DNA of 64,000 nucleotides from Marivivens donghaensis (lineage in GTDB: Bacteria; Pseudomonadota; Alphaproteobacteria; Rhodobacterales; Rhodobacteraceae). This document shows, one piece after another, positions 25,821 through 34,155 of the stretch; position 1 is the stretch's first letter; every line of letters begins with the position of its first letter. The translations under genes were made by a program, and so were the position numbers. The stretch spans positions 234,355-298,354 of the forward strand of contig NZ_JALNPR010000005.1 in the NCBI RefSeq assembly GCF_023541015.1, in the 5' to 3' direction. The notes beneath the pieces are model-generated. The model was given only the letters and a program-made list of their open reading frames with translations, had not been told where the DNA came from and ran no database searches.

Positions 25821-26726
25821 TCAGGTCGAGGGGTGGAAAGATTTGCCCAGCGATGCGGGCGCACGTCCTGCGCGGATCATCACGAGGACGACGATAGTCG
25901 CGAGGTATGGTGCCATCGACAGATATTCTACAGGAATTTTCAAGCCCTCAGCCTGCAAGTTAAGCTGAAGGACAGTCACACCGCCAAAAAGATAGGCACC
26001 TGCGATCAAACGCCACGGCTTCCAGCTGGCAAAGACGACGATGGCGAGCGCGATCCAGCCCGCACCAGCGGTGATACCGTCGATCCACTGGGGCACGCGC
26101 ACGAGGCTGATGTAGGCGCCCGCGAGGCCCGCACAGGCGCCGCCGAACATGATGGCGAGGACGCGGACGGCGCGAACGTTATATCCCAGCGCATGGGCGG
26201 CATCGTGGTTTTCGCCAACGGCACGCAGGATCAGACCTGCGCGAGAGTATTTGAGAAAGGCCCAGACGCCGGCGACGATGGCGACGCTGAGGTAGACCAT
26301 CACATCGTGCTGGAACAGGATCGGGCCGATCACAGGAATATCAGCGAGCAGCGGGATGTGAAGCTTGGAAACGGTGAGGTCGGGTGAGCCTTTCGAGCCT
26401 TGACCGATCAGCGATGACAGGCCCAGACCGAACATCGTCAGGCCCAGCCCCGTTGCCACCTGATTGGTCAGCAGGAACTGGGTCAACACGGCAAAGATCA
26501 GCGACAAAGCCGCGCCCGCCGCTGCAGCGCCGACGAAACCGAGGTAGGGGTTCCCGCTGGAATGGCCCGCGATATAGCCGCAGACCGCGCCGACGATCAT
26601 CATGCCCTCAACGCCGAGGTTCAGGACGCCAGAGCGTTCGACGACCAATTCGCCAATTGCGGCCAAGAGGATCGGGGTCGACGCAACCATCAGCGCCGCA
26701 AGTAGGAGGATCGGGTTGATATCCAT
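25821..26726 (-). CDS. ABC transporter permease (BMP-type, second subunit)
   Basis: A 301-residue inner-membrane permease of the branched-chain/ribose superfamily (BPD_transp_2), with about eight hydrophobic segments. VERSGVLNLGVEGMMIVGAVCGY near 28-50 is the conserved membrane motif of the nucleoside-type subunit (NupQ/YufQ-like), and ILRAVGENHDAAHALGYNV near 190 is the ATPase-contact loop. It starts inside the stop codon of the partner permease (TAATG) and should form a heterodimer with it. Confidence 0.93.
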   Translation of the reverse strand: MDINPILLLAALMVASTPILLAAIGELVVERSGVLNLGVEGMMIVGAVCGYIAGHSSGNPYLGFVGAAAAGAALSLIFAVLTQFLLTNQVATGLGLTMFGLGLSSLIGQGSKGSPDLTVSKLHIPLLADIPVIGPILFQHDVMVYLSVAIVAGVWAFLKYSRAGLILRAVGENHDAAHALGYNVRAVRVLAIMFGGACAGLAGAYISLVRVPQWIDGITAGAGWIALAIVVFASWKPWRLIAGAYLFGGVTVLQLNLQAEGLKIPVEYLSMAPYLATIVVLVMIRAGRAPASLGKSFHPST

Positions 26727-27811
26727 TAGCGCACCTCTGCCTTGCCGATTTTGAAACGGTAGTTGGTCAGAACGTCCACGGCCAAGAGGCAGAACAGCAG
26801 CATCCCTTGGAACGTCAGGATCGCGGCTGAGGGGAGGTTCAGTTGTGCTTCGGCGGCTTGGCCCCCGATATAGGTCAGCGCCATCAACAGCCCTGCGAGC
26901 AGGATGCCGATGGGGTTCAGACGACCGAGGAAGGCCACGATAATCGCGGTAAAGCCATAGTAGGACGGGAACGACCCGAGGATTTGACCCGAGGGGCCAG
27001 CGACCTCGAACAAACCTGCAAGGCCTGCCATTGCGCCAGAAAGGCCGAGGCAGACAATGATCAGCTTGTTCGCGTTCACGCCAGCAAAGCCAGCCGCACG
27101 GGGGCTTTGCCCTGCGAGGCGGACGTTAAAGCCGAATTGGTGACGGGTGAACATGACATAGGCCACGACCACGGCAAAGACGGCGGTCAATGCGCCCCAG
27201 TGGAAACCCGTCCCGCTGATCAGGTCGAGGTTTGCGGCGGCGGGATATTGGCGCAGGTTGCGGCTGCCCGGCATGCCGTAGCCTTCGGGGTTGCGTAAAA
27301 GGCCTATTGAGAAGGCCTTGATCAACACTTCGGCCACATAGACCAGCATGAGCGATACAAGGATTTCGTTGGTTTTGAAAAACACACGAAGGAGCGCGGG
27401 GATCATCGCCCAGAGGAACCCACCCAAGGCCCCCGCGACAATCATCAGCGGGAACAGAACCCAGCGGGTGTCATAAGGGTAGACCGCCAGCGCCACGCCA
27501 GCGCCGCAGATTGCACCGATGATGTATTGGCCCTCGGCACCGATGTTCCAGATGCCTGCACGGAATCCGAACGATAGGCCCACGGCGATCAGCACAAGGG
27601 GTGCTGCCTTTTTCACCACCTCGGGGCGGTAGAAATGCGCGAACTGGCCAAAGACCGGGTCCCAGAAGATGGTTTTGATCGCGATGACGGGGTCTTTGCC
27701 CAATATCGCGAAGAGCCCCATCCCGAGGATGATGGTCAGCACCACAGCGAGGAGTGGCGCGCCATAGGACCAGTTTTTCGACGGCTGTGGCCGTTTCTCA
27801 AGCCTCAACAT
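26726..27811 (-). CDS. ABC transporter permease (BMP-type, first subunit)
   Basis: A 361-residue permease of the NupP/YufP-like type. The start at 27811 (MLRLEKRPQPSKN) overlaps the end of the ATPase gene by 14 bases. Hydrophobic segments alternate with FGFRAGIWNIGAEGQYIIGAICG near 79-101, the counterpart of the motif in the second permease, and NVRLAGQSPRAAGFAGVNANK near 228, the cytoplasmic coupling loop. It shares a one-base TAATG junction with the downstream permease gene. Confidence 0.93.
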   Translation of the reverse strand: MLRLEKRPQPSKNWSYGAPLLAVVLTIILGMGLFAILGKDPVIAIKTIFWDPVFGQFAHFYRPEVVKKAAPLVLIAVGLSFGFRAGIWNIGAEGQYIIGAICGAGVALAVYPYDTRWVLFPLMIVAGALGGFLWAMIPALLRVFFKTNEILVSLMLVYVAEVLIKAFSIGLLRNPEGYGMPGSRNLRQYPAAANLDLISGTGFHWGALTAVFAVVVAYVMFTRHQFGFNVRLAGQSPRAAGFAGVNANKLIIVCLGLSGAMAGLAGLFEVAGPSGQILGSFPSYYGFTAIIVAFLGRLNPIGILLAGLLMALTYIGGQAAEAQLNLPSAAILTFQGMLLFCLLAVDVLTNYRFKIGKAEVR

Positions 27812-29315
27812 GAGCGGCCTCCATATCATGTGCGCCACCGAGCATTAGACCGATCCTCTCCATCGTGAGGCCAGCGGTAGGCACGGCGGGGGACAGGGTG
27901 CCTTCGTTCAGGGCAGCAAAACGGTCAGCGATTTCCAAAATCTCATCGAGGTCTTGGGAGATAACGACCACCGCAGAGCCTTCGCCCGCGAGGTCCAAGA
28001 GCGCCTGACGGATCGCAGCGGCGGCAGAGGCATCAACGCCCCATGTCGGCTGGTTCACGACCAGAACGCGCGGCTTTTGTAGAATTTCCCGCCCGATCAC
28101 GAATTTCTGGAGGTTGCCGCCAGAGAGTGCACGGGCAGCCGTTTCTGGACCAGGGGTCCGCACGTCAAAGCCTTCGATTACAGAGAGGGCAAAGTCGCGG
28201 GCGCTCGGCCAATCAAGGAAGCCGTTTTTCGAAAGGCCTAGCCGCGTTTTCGCGGTCATGAGCGCGTTTTCTGTGAGCGTCATATCGGGGGCAGCGGCGT
28301 GACCGTTGCGTTCCTCGGGCGCGGCGCAGAGGCCGATTTTGCGGCGGGTGTTAGGGTCGAGGTCGCCAATGGCCTGACCGTCGAGCGCCACCATCGCAGC
28401 GTCGACAGGCATTTCACCAGAGAGCGCCGCGACGAGTTCGTCCTGACCGTTGCCTGCAACACCACCGATGCCGAGGACTTCACCTGATTTCACAGAAACG
28501 CAGACGTTTTTCAGGGCGGTGCCGAATTGATGCGGGGCGGGGGCGGTCAGGCCCTCGATCACCAGAACATCGTCGCCCAGTGCTTCGCCATCGCGTTTCG
28601 GCGTCATCAGCGTGGTGCCGACCATCAGTTCCGCCATATCGCGGCTGGTGGTTTCGCGGGGATCGCAGGTGCCGACGACCTTGCCCAGACGCAGAACGGT
28701 CGCGTGTTCGCAGAGCGCACGGATTTCTTCGAGCTTGTGCGAGATGTAGAGGATCGACGTTCCCTCGGACGCCAAAAGGCGGAGAGTGCCAAAGAGAATC
28801 TCTACCTCCTGAGGGGTCAGAACGCTGGTCGGTTCGTCCATGATCAGGAGTTTCGGGTCTTGGAGCAGGCAGCGAATGATCTCGACCCGCTGACGTTCAC
28901 CCGCCGACAGATCACCGACGATGCGGTCGGGCGACAGGGGCAGGCCGTAGTTTTCCGATACCTCGCGGATGCGCTGGGCGAGCTCGCGTTGTTTCGGCGG
29001 ATTCTCCATACCGAGGGCGATGTTTTCCGCGACGGTCAATGCATCAAACAGGGAAAAATGCTGGAAAACCATAGCGATACCAGCGGCGCGTGCGGCGCGG
29101 GGATCAGTTGGGGTAAAGGGCGCACCCTCTAGCGTCATGGTGCCAGCATCGGGGCGAACGAGGCCGTAGATCGTTTTGACGAGCGTCGATTTGCCCGCGC
29201 CATTCTCACCGAGGAGCGCGTGGATTTGGCCTTTGCCAATGGCAAAACTGATGTCGCTGTTGGCGACGACGCCTGGATAGGCTTTGGTCAATCCCTGTAG
29301 GTCGAGAAGCGTCAC
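27798..29315 (-). CDS. ABC transporter ATP-binding protein with two nucleotide-binding domains (BMP/nucleoside type)
   Basis: A 505-residue ATPase with two tandem domains. Domain 1 is canonical: Walker A GENGAGKST at 36-44, signature LSAGERQRVE near 140 and Walker B LLIMDEPTSVL near 161. Domain 2 is divergent: GIGGVAGNGQDEL near 281 replaces the P-loop lysine-serine pair, the signature is LSGGNLQKFVIG near 400, and Walker B is VLVVNQPTWGVD, with Asn-Gln for Asp-Glu. This asymmetry is usual for sugar/nucleoside ABC importers. It starts at GTG 29315, sharing GTGA with the xdhC stop, which ties the transporter to purine oxidation. Confidence 0.93.
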   Translation of the reverse strand: MTLLDLQGLTKAYPGVVANSDISFAIGKGQIHALLGENGAGKSTLVKTIYGLVRPDAGTMTLEGAPFTPTDPRAARAAGIAMVFQHFSLFDALTVAENIALGMENPPKQRELAQRIREVSENYGLPLSPDRIVGDLSAGERQRVEIIRCLLQDPKLLIMDEPTSVLTPQEVEILFGTLRLLASEGTSILYISHKLEEIRALCEHATVLRLGKVVGTCDPRETTSRDMAELMVGTTLMTPKRDGEALGDDVLVIEGLTAPAPHQFGTALKNVCVSVKSGEVLGIGGVAGNGQDELVAALSGEMPVDAAMVALDGQAIGDLDPNTRRKIGLCAAPEERNGHAAAPDMTLTENALMTAKTRLGLSKNGFLDWPSARDFALSVIEGFDVRTPGPETAARALSGGNLQKFVIGREILQKPRVLVVNQPTWGVDASAAAAIRQALLDLAGEGSAVVVISQDLDEILEIADRFAALNEGTLSPAVPTAGLTMERIGLMLGGAHDMEAAHVEA

Positions 29316-30238
29316 GTTGTCCCCGTTTCTTTGTCTTGGTCGCTATCTGCCCGCGCAAGCAGGCGTGTGGCAACCCCCAAGGCAATCGCCTGTGGGTGTT
29401 TTCCTAACGTCGGATCGCCTATTGGGCAGGCAATGCGCGAAATTTGTGCAGGTGAATGACCCAATGATGTCAGTCTGTTACGGAAGCGTGCCCATTTTGT
29501 GGCCGACCCGATGAGCCCAAGCGCAGAAAATCCGCGCGACAAAAGCGCATGGCATAGGTCGAGGTCGATTTGGTGACTGTGGGTCAGGATGATGTGCTCT
29601 GCCGATTTTGGGGCGTGGGCGGCTAGGACGGGTGGTTCTGCTGCGATGACCTCTGTCACGCCTGCGGGGATTGTGTAGGGGAACCGATCACGCGCAATGT
29701 CGATCCACGTGATCGACAGGTCGGGCAGCGGCGCGAGGACATTGACCAGCGCTCGTCCAACATGGCCAGCGCCCCAGACCCAGAGGTCACGAGTTTGGAC
29801 AGGGGCGGTTTCAATCAGCCAGCCGTCGATGATCAGGGGCACCAGTTGTGGTGGCATGGTGGTCAGCCGATTGGCGATTTTCGCGGGCAACGTCGATGCG
29901 GGGCGAAGGGGTCGCGCGTAGGGCAAGCTGCTGGGGAGCGACTGCGCGTCAAAAACCTCAGTCACCAAGGTCACGGAACCCCCGCAGCATTGCCCCAGTT
30001 CAGGGCCAAGCGGGTAAGTCCGTTCGCTGATCCCGCCGCGCCCGATCATAGCGCGGGCGTCGCGCACCGCGTCCCATTCCAGCCGACCACCGCCGATGGT
30101 GCCGTCTTGCCTATCTTGCCAAACGACCATCGAGGTTCCTGCCTCACGCGGCACCGACCCCGCCGTGCGTGTCACGAGCACGCGGGCAAAGGGGCCACGC
30201 TCTGCGCAGTTGCGCAGATATGTCAGGTCGAACGTCAC
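29312..30238 (-). CDS. xdhC: xanthine dehydrogenase accessory protein XdhC
   Basis: Binds molybdenum cofactor, helps its sulphuration and inserts it into XdhB. The 308-residue protein has the N-terminal XdhC/CoxI domain (VTRTAGSVPREAGTSMVV near 22, QDGTIGGGRLEWD near 44, LGQCCGGSVTLVTE near 81 with the cofactor-binding cysteines) and a C-terminal Rossmann domain (WVWGAGHVGRALVNVL near 160). It starts with GTG 30238 overlapping the xdhB stop (GTGA), and in turn overlaps the ABC ATPase gene. Confidence 0.95.
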   Translation of the reverse strand: MTFDLTYLRNCAERGPFARVLVTRTAGSVPREAGTSMVVWQDRQDGTIGGGRLEWDAVRDARAMIGRGGISERTYPLGPELGQCCGGSVTLVTEVFDAQSLPSSLPYARPLRPASTLPAKIANRLTTMPPQLVPLIIDGWLIETAPVQTRDLWVWGAGHVGRALVNVLAPLPDLSITWIDIARDRFPYTIPAGVTEVIAAEPPVLAAHAPKSAEHIILTHSHQIDLDLCHALLSRGFSALGLIGSATKWARFRNRLTSLGHSPAQISRIACPIGDPTLGKHPQAIALGVATRLLARADSDQDKETGTT

Positions 30239-32571
30239 GCCTGCACCCGTTTCACGGCCATGAGGATACGCTCTGGTGTGGCGGGAGCGTCGAGGTCGGG
30301 ATAGCGATCCCCGCAGGCGGCAACAGCATCCGAGAGCGCAAGGAAGGCCGAGATGCCCAGCATGAACGGCGGTTCACCCACGGCTTTGGACCTGTAGATC
30401 GTGGCTTCGGGGTTTTCGCCGTCGACGAGGTCTACGTTGAACACAGGCGGGCGGTCGGAACAGGCAGGGATTTTGTAGGTCGAGGGCGCGTGGGTGCGCA
30501 GCCGACCATGGTCATCCCAAACCAGTTCTTCGGTGGTGAGCCAACCTGCACCTTGGACATAGCCGCCCTCGACTTGGCCCTTGTCCAGCGCGGGGTTCAG
30601 CGATGCGCCGACATCGTGCAGAACGTCCGCCCGCAGGATACGGTTTTCACCTGTCAGCGTGTCGATGACGACTTCGGTCACAGAGGCACCGTGGGCAAAG
30701 TAAAAGAACGGTCGCCCTTTGCCAGCCTCGCGGTCCCACGAGAGGTCGGGGGTTTTGTAGAACCCTGTGGCGGATAGTCCGACGCGGGCCTGATAGCACC
30801 GCATCGCGGCCTCAGCGAAGGTGATGGAGTGGCCGCCCCACGTGACCATACCGTCCGCGAATGTGACGGACGCGCCTTGGCCCAAGAACTCTGCCATGCG
30901 GGTGCGGATGGCATCGCAGGCGGCGAGGACCGCCATGCCGTTGAGGTCGGACCCAGAGGAGGCAGCGGTGGCCGAGGTGTTGGGCACCTTCGCGGTATCG
31001 GTCGCGGTGATTTTGACGGTTTCCGTTGAGACGCCAAACCGCGCGGCGGCGACTTGGGCAATTTTCTGGAACAACCCCTGACCCATCTCTGTCCCGCCGT
31101 GGTTCAGCATGATGGAGCCGTCTTGGTAGACGTGGACCAATGCGCCCGCTTGGTTCAAGTGGGTGAGGGTGAAGGAGATGCCGAACTTCACTGGGCTAAA
31201 CGCGATGCCACGTTTCAGGATAGGAGAGTTCGCATTCCACGCGGCGATCTGCGCCTTGCGGTTTTTATAGTCGGACGTTTCGAGCAGCCGTTCCGTCATG
31301 GAGTGGAGGAGAAAATCTTTGACCTCCATCCCATAGGGCGTGGTGTTCGGCTCTGGCCGATGGGTTTCGGGTGAAAACTCGGCCCCAAAGGGTTTGCCTG
31401 TGCCAATCGCTTTGGCTTCGGCCCCTTTGGCTGGGGCGTAGTAATTCAGGCGGCGCACATCTACGGGGTCCATGTCGAGGTCATGGGCGATGTGGTCCAT
31501 CACGCGTTCAATGCCCAGAACACCCTGCGGACCACCAAAGCCACGAAACGCAGTTGCGGACTGCATATTGGTTTTCAGGCGATAGGATGTGATGGTCGCG
31601 TGAGGCAGCAGATAGGCGTTGTCTGAATGGAGCATCGCACGGTCAGCGACTGGTCCCGTTAAATCCTGTGCCCAACCACCGCGGGTGATCTGGGTGAAGG
31701 CGATCCCTTTGATCCGACCCTTGTCGTCAAAGCCGACCTCATAGCCGATCCGAAAATCATGGCGTTTGCCCGTGATCACCATATCGTCGTCGCGGTCGTA
31801 GCGCATTTTACAAGCGCGGCCTGATAGACGGGCTGCAACGGCTGTGGCAACGGCGAGCGCGTTGCCTTGGCTTTCTTTGCCGCCAAAGCCGCCGCCCATA
31901 CGACGACATTCCACGCGGACCGCATGCATCGGCACGCCCAGCGCGTCGGCGACCTTGTGTTGGATTTCGGTCGGGTGCTGGGTCGAACTGTGAACGACCA
32001 TGTCCCCGTTATCTTGGGGGAGGGCGAGGGCCGCTTGACCCTCAAGGTAGAAATGTTCCTGCCCACCCATGTCGAACTGACCAGTCAGGCGGCGGGGGGC
32101 ATTTTCAATCGCGGCCTTCGCATCGCCCTTGGACCACGTGCGCGGCCCACCTTCAAAGAAGCTACCAGCCGCCATCGCGTCTTCGACCGAGAGGATCGGT
32201 TTTTCTTCTGCGATTTCGATTTTTGCGAGACGGGCCGCTTTGCGGGCGTTCAGGTGGCTATCGGCGACGACCATGAAAATCGGTTGGCCGACGTAGTGAA
32301 CCTGACCAACAGCGAGCAAGGGTTCGTCATGGATCGACGGGCTGACATCGTTTGAAAACGGCAGGTCATCAGCGGTGAGGACGGTGACGACACCTGTGGC
32401 TGATTTAACGGCTGAAAGGTCGAGCGAGGTGATCGTTCCGCGTGCTTTGGGCGACTGACCAAAGGCAATATGCAAGCAATCACGCGGTGTGGGGATGTCG
32501 TCGATATACCGCGCAGAGCCAGTGACATGGAGCGGACCGCTATCGTGGGGGAGGGGTTGGCGAACGGTCAT
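30235..32571 (-). CDS. xdhB: xanthine dehydrogenase molybdopterin-binding subunit
   Basis: Large subunit of the heterotetrameric (AB)2 enzyme oxidising hypoxanthine to xanthine and urate. With the start at 32571 it has 778 residues, as in Rhodobacter capsulatus. Visible features are VGQPIFMVVADSHLNARKA near 96, the molybdopterin segment RRMGGGFGGKESQGN near 227, RGFGGPQGVLGIERVM near 341, NHGGTEMGQGLFQKIAQVAA near 493, and the catalytic glutamate in KAVGEPPFMLGIS (Glu733, matching Glu730 of R. capsulatus). It overlaps xdhA upstream and xdhC downstream by four bases each. Confidence 0.97.
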   Translation of the reverse strand: MTVRQPLPHDSGPLHVTGSARYIDDIPTPRDCLHIAFGQSPKARGTITSLDLSAVKSATGVVTVLTADDLPFSNDVSPSIHDEPLLAVGQVHYVGQPIFMVVADSHLNARKAARLAKIEIAEEKPILSVEDAMAAGSFFEGGPRTWSKGDAKAAIENAPRRLTGQFDMGGQEHFYLEGQAALALPQDNGDMVVHSSTQHPTEIQHKVADALGVPMHAVRVECRRMGGGFGGKESQGNALAVATAVAARLSGRACKMRYDRDDDMVITGKRHDFRIGYEVGFDDKGRIKGIAFTQITRGGWAQDLTGPVADRAMLHSDNAYLLPHATITSYRLKTNMQSATAFRGFGGPQGVLGIERVMDHIAHDLDMDPVDVRRLNYYAPAKGAEAKAIGTGKPFGAEFSPETHRPEPNTTPYGMEVKDFLLHSMTERLLETSDYKNRKAQIAAWNANSPILKRGIAFSPVKFGISFTLTHLNQAGALVHVYQDGSIMLNHGGTEMGQGLFQKIAQVAAARFGVSTETVKITATDTAKVPNTSATAASSGSDLNGMAVLAACDAIRTRMAEFLGQGASVTFADGMVTWGGHSITFAEAAMRCYQARVGLSATGFYKTPDLSWDREAGKGRPFFYFAHGASVTEVVIDTLTGENRILRADVLHDVGASLNPALDKGQVEGGYVQGAGWLTTEELVWDDHGRLRTHAPSTYKIPACSDRPPVFNVDLVDGENPEATIYRSKAVGEPPFMLGISAFLALSDAVAACGDRYPDLDAPATPERILMAVKRVQA

Positions 32572-33926
32572 ACCTCTACCTCCAACACGTTTGTGGGTAG
32601 GCCAAAAGACTGCGCGAAATAACGGCGCAGCATGCCTCTGGCGGCCTCTAGTCGGTAGGCGGCGGAGGCGCGCATATCGGACATTGGGCTGTAATCGATG
32701 GCAAGCGCATCGCAGGCGGCGTCCAATGTGGCCTCGGTCCACGGTTGCCCGATCAGTGTAGACATCGTCGCGCTGGCCAGTTTCGGCGTTCCCGCCATCC
32801 CGCCAAAGGCGATGCGTGCGGCTGTTACGGTGCCATCGGTGACGGTGATGTTAAAGCAACCGCAGACGGCAGAGATGTCTTGGTTGAACCGTTTAGAGAG
32901 CTTGTAACACCGCAGGTCTGGGGCGGATTTCGGGATCGTTACGGCCTCGACGAATTCGCCAGCTGCGCGGTCCTGTTTGCCGTAGTCGATAAAGAAGTCT
33001 TCGATGGGCAGGTCGCGGCGGGTGTCGCCTTTGCGCAGGTGCAGTGTTGCGCCCAGCGCGATGAGGGCAGGCGGGTTGTCACCGATCGGCGACCCGTTGG
33101 CGATATTGCCGCCGATTGTGGCGGCGTTGCGGACCTGTTCGGACCCATAGCGGCGGATCATTTCTGCGTAGCTGGGGTGGTGTTCGGCCACGAGGGCGCG
33201 AACATCTGTCATTGATACACCGGCGCCGAAGCGGATCGCGGTGTCAGTGACCTCTATGGTTTTCAGGTCGTCGCATTGATTGAGGAAAATCACCTGATCC
33301 AGATCGCGGAGCTGTTTGGTCACCCACAGCCCCACATCCGTTGCCCCCGCCACGAGCGTCGCGTCAGGATTGGCGAGGTAAAGCGCGGCGAGGTCGTCGC
33401 TGGTTTTCGGCGCAGGGCCTGACGGCTTCTGTGCTGCGACCCATTCTGCGTCCTGTTTCAACCATTCTGGCAGGGCGGCACCCTCGGCGGAACGGGCGGC
33501 GCGGATGATTGGGGCATAGCCTGTGCAGCGGCAGAGGTTGCCCGCAAGAACGGTGTCGTGATCGGTGCGACCTTGGGCGTGGCCCGCGACCATGGAAGCG
33601 ACAAACCCCGGTGTGCAGAACCCGCATTGGCTGCCATGTTGATCAACCAAAGCCTGCTGAACGGCGTGCAGGCCGTCTTTACCGATGCCCTCGACCGTGC
33701 GGACAGCTTTGCCGTTTAGTTGGGGCAGGAACAGGATACAGGCGTTCAGGGCACGCACAGAGGTGCCATCCTGCACGACGACCGTGCAGGCACCACAATC
33801 GCCTTCGTTACAGCCTTCTTTGGTTCCTGAGAGACTGCGATCTTCGCGCAGCCAATCGAGTAGGGTCCGTGTCGCGGGTTGCGAGACAAGGACTGTCTCT
33901 CCGTTGAGAAGAAACGATACCTCCAT
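32568..33926 (-). CDS. xdhA: xanthine dehydrogenase iron-sulphur/FAD subunit
   Basis: Small subunit of xanthine dehydrogenase that passes electrons from the molybdenum centre to NAD. The start at 33926 gives MEVSFLLNGE and 452 residues. The plant-type [2Fe-2S] cluster uses Cys39, 44, 47 and 63 (EGCNEGDCGACT); the second cluster uses Cys101, 104, 132 and 134 (CGFCTPGF and LCRCTGY). The FAD domain follows, with ATLVAGATDVGLWV near 190 and NAATIGGNIANGSPIGDNPP near 268. An in-frame ATG at 33977 would add 17 residues without family support. It heads the operon xdhA-xdhB-xdhC-ATPase-permease-permease-BMP, divergent from dnaE across about 230 bases. Confidence 0.96.
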   Translation of the reverse strand: MEVSFLLNGETVLVSQPATRTLLDWLREDRSLSGTKEGCNEGDCGACTVVVQDGTSVRALNACILFLPQLNGKAVRTVEGIGKDGLHAVQQALVDQHGSQCGFCTPGFVASMVAGHAQGRTDHDTVLAGNLCRCTGYAPIIRAARSAEGAALPEWLKQDAEWVAAQKPSGPAPKTSDDLAALYLANPDATLVAGATDVGLWVTKQLRDLDQVIFLNQCDDLKTIEVTDTAIRFGAGVSMTDVRALVAEHHPSYAEMIRRYGSEQVRNAATIGGNIANGSPIGDNPPALIALGATLHLRKGDTRRDLPIEDFFIDYGKQDRAAGEFVEAVTIPKSAPDLRCYKLSKRFNQDISAVCGCFNITVTDGTVTAARIAFGGMAGTPKLASATMSTLIGQPWTEATLDAACDALAIDYSPMSDMRASAAYRLEAARGMLRRYFAQSFGLPTNVLEVEV

Positions 33927-34155
33927 AGGGTCTTGACCTGCCGCCTTACCAAAGGTCCAGAGAATGTCATTGGGCATCGATGCGGCGTAGAGGCCCACTC
34001 TCTTTATCCCTCTGATCAAAGCGATGCTTTCCGCAGTTGGCAAGAATTTTGTGTCGAAACCTGCCGTCCTTTGCGTCAGTTGCCCAAAAAATGCGCGGTG
34101 AAATTGCGTGCATTTGATGCTTTTACATCCCCAACGCTGGCCATATCCTAGCCAC

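Noticed and set aside
27798..29315. Inactivating mutations in the second nucleotide-binding domain of the transporter ATPase
   Set aside because: The missing P-loop Lys and the Asn-Gln in Walker B are normal degeneracy for the second domain of sugar/nucleoside-type ABC importers.
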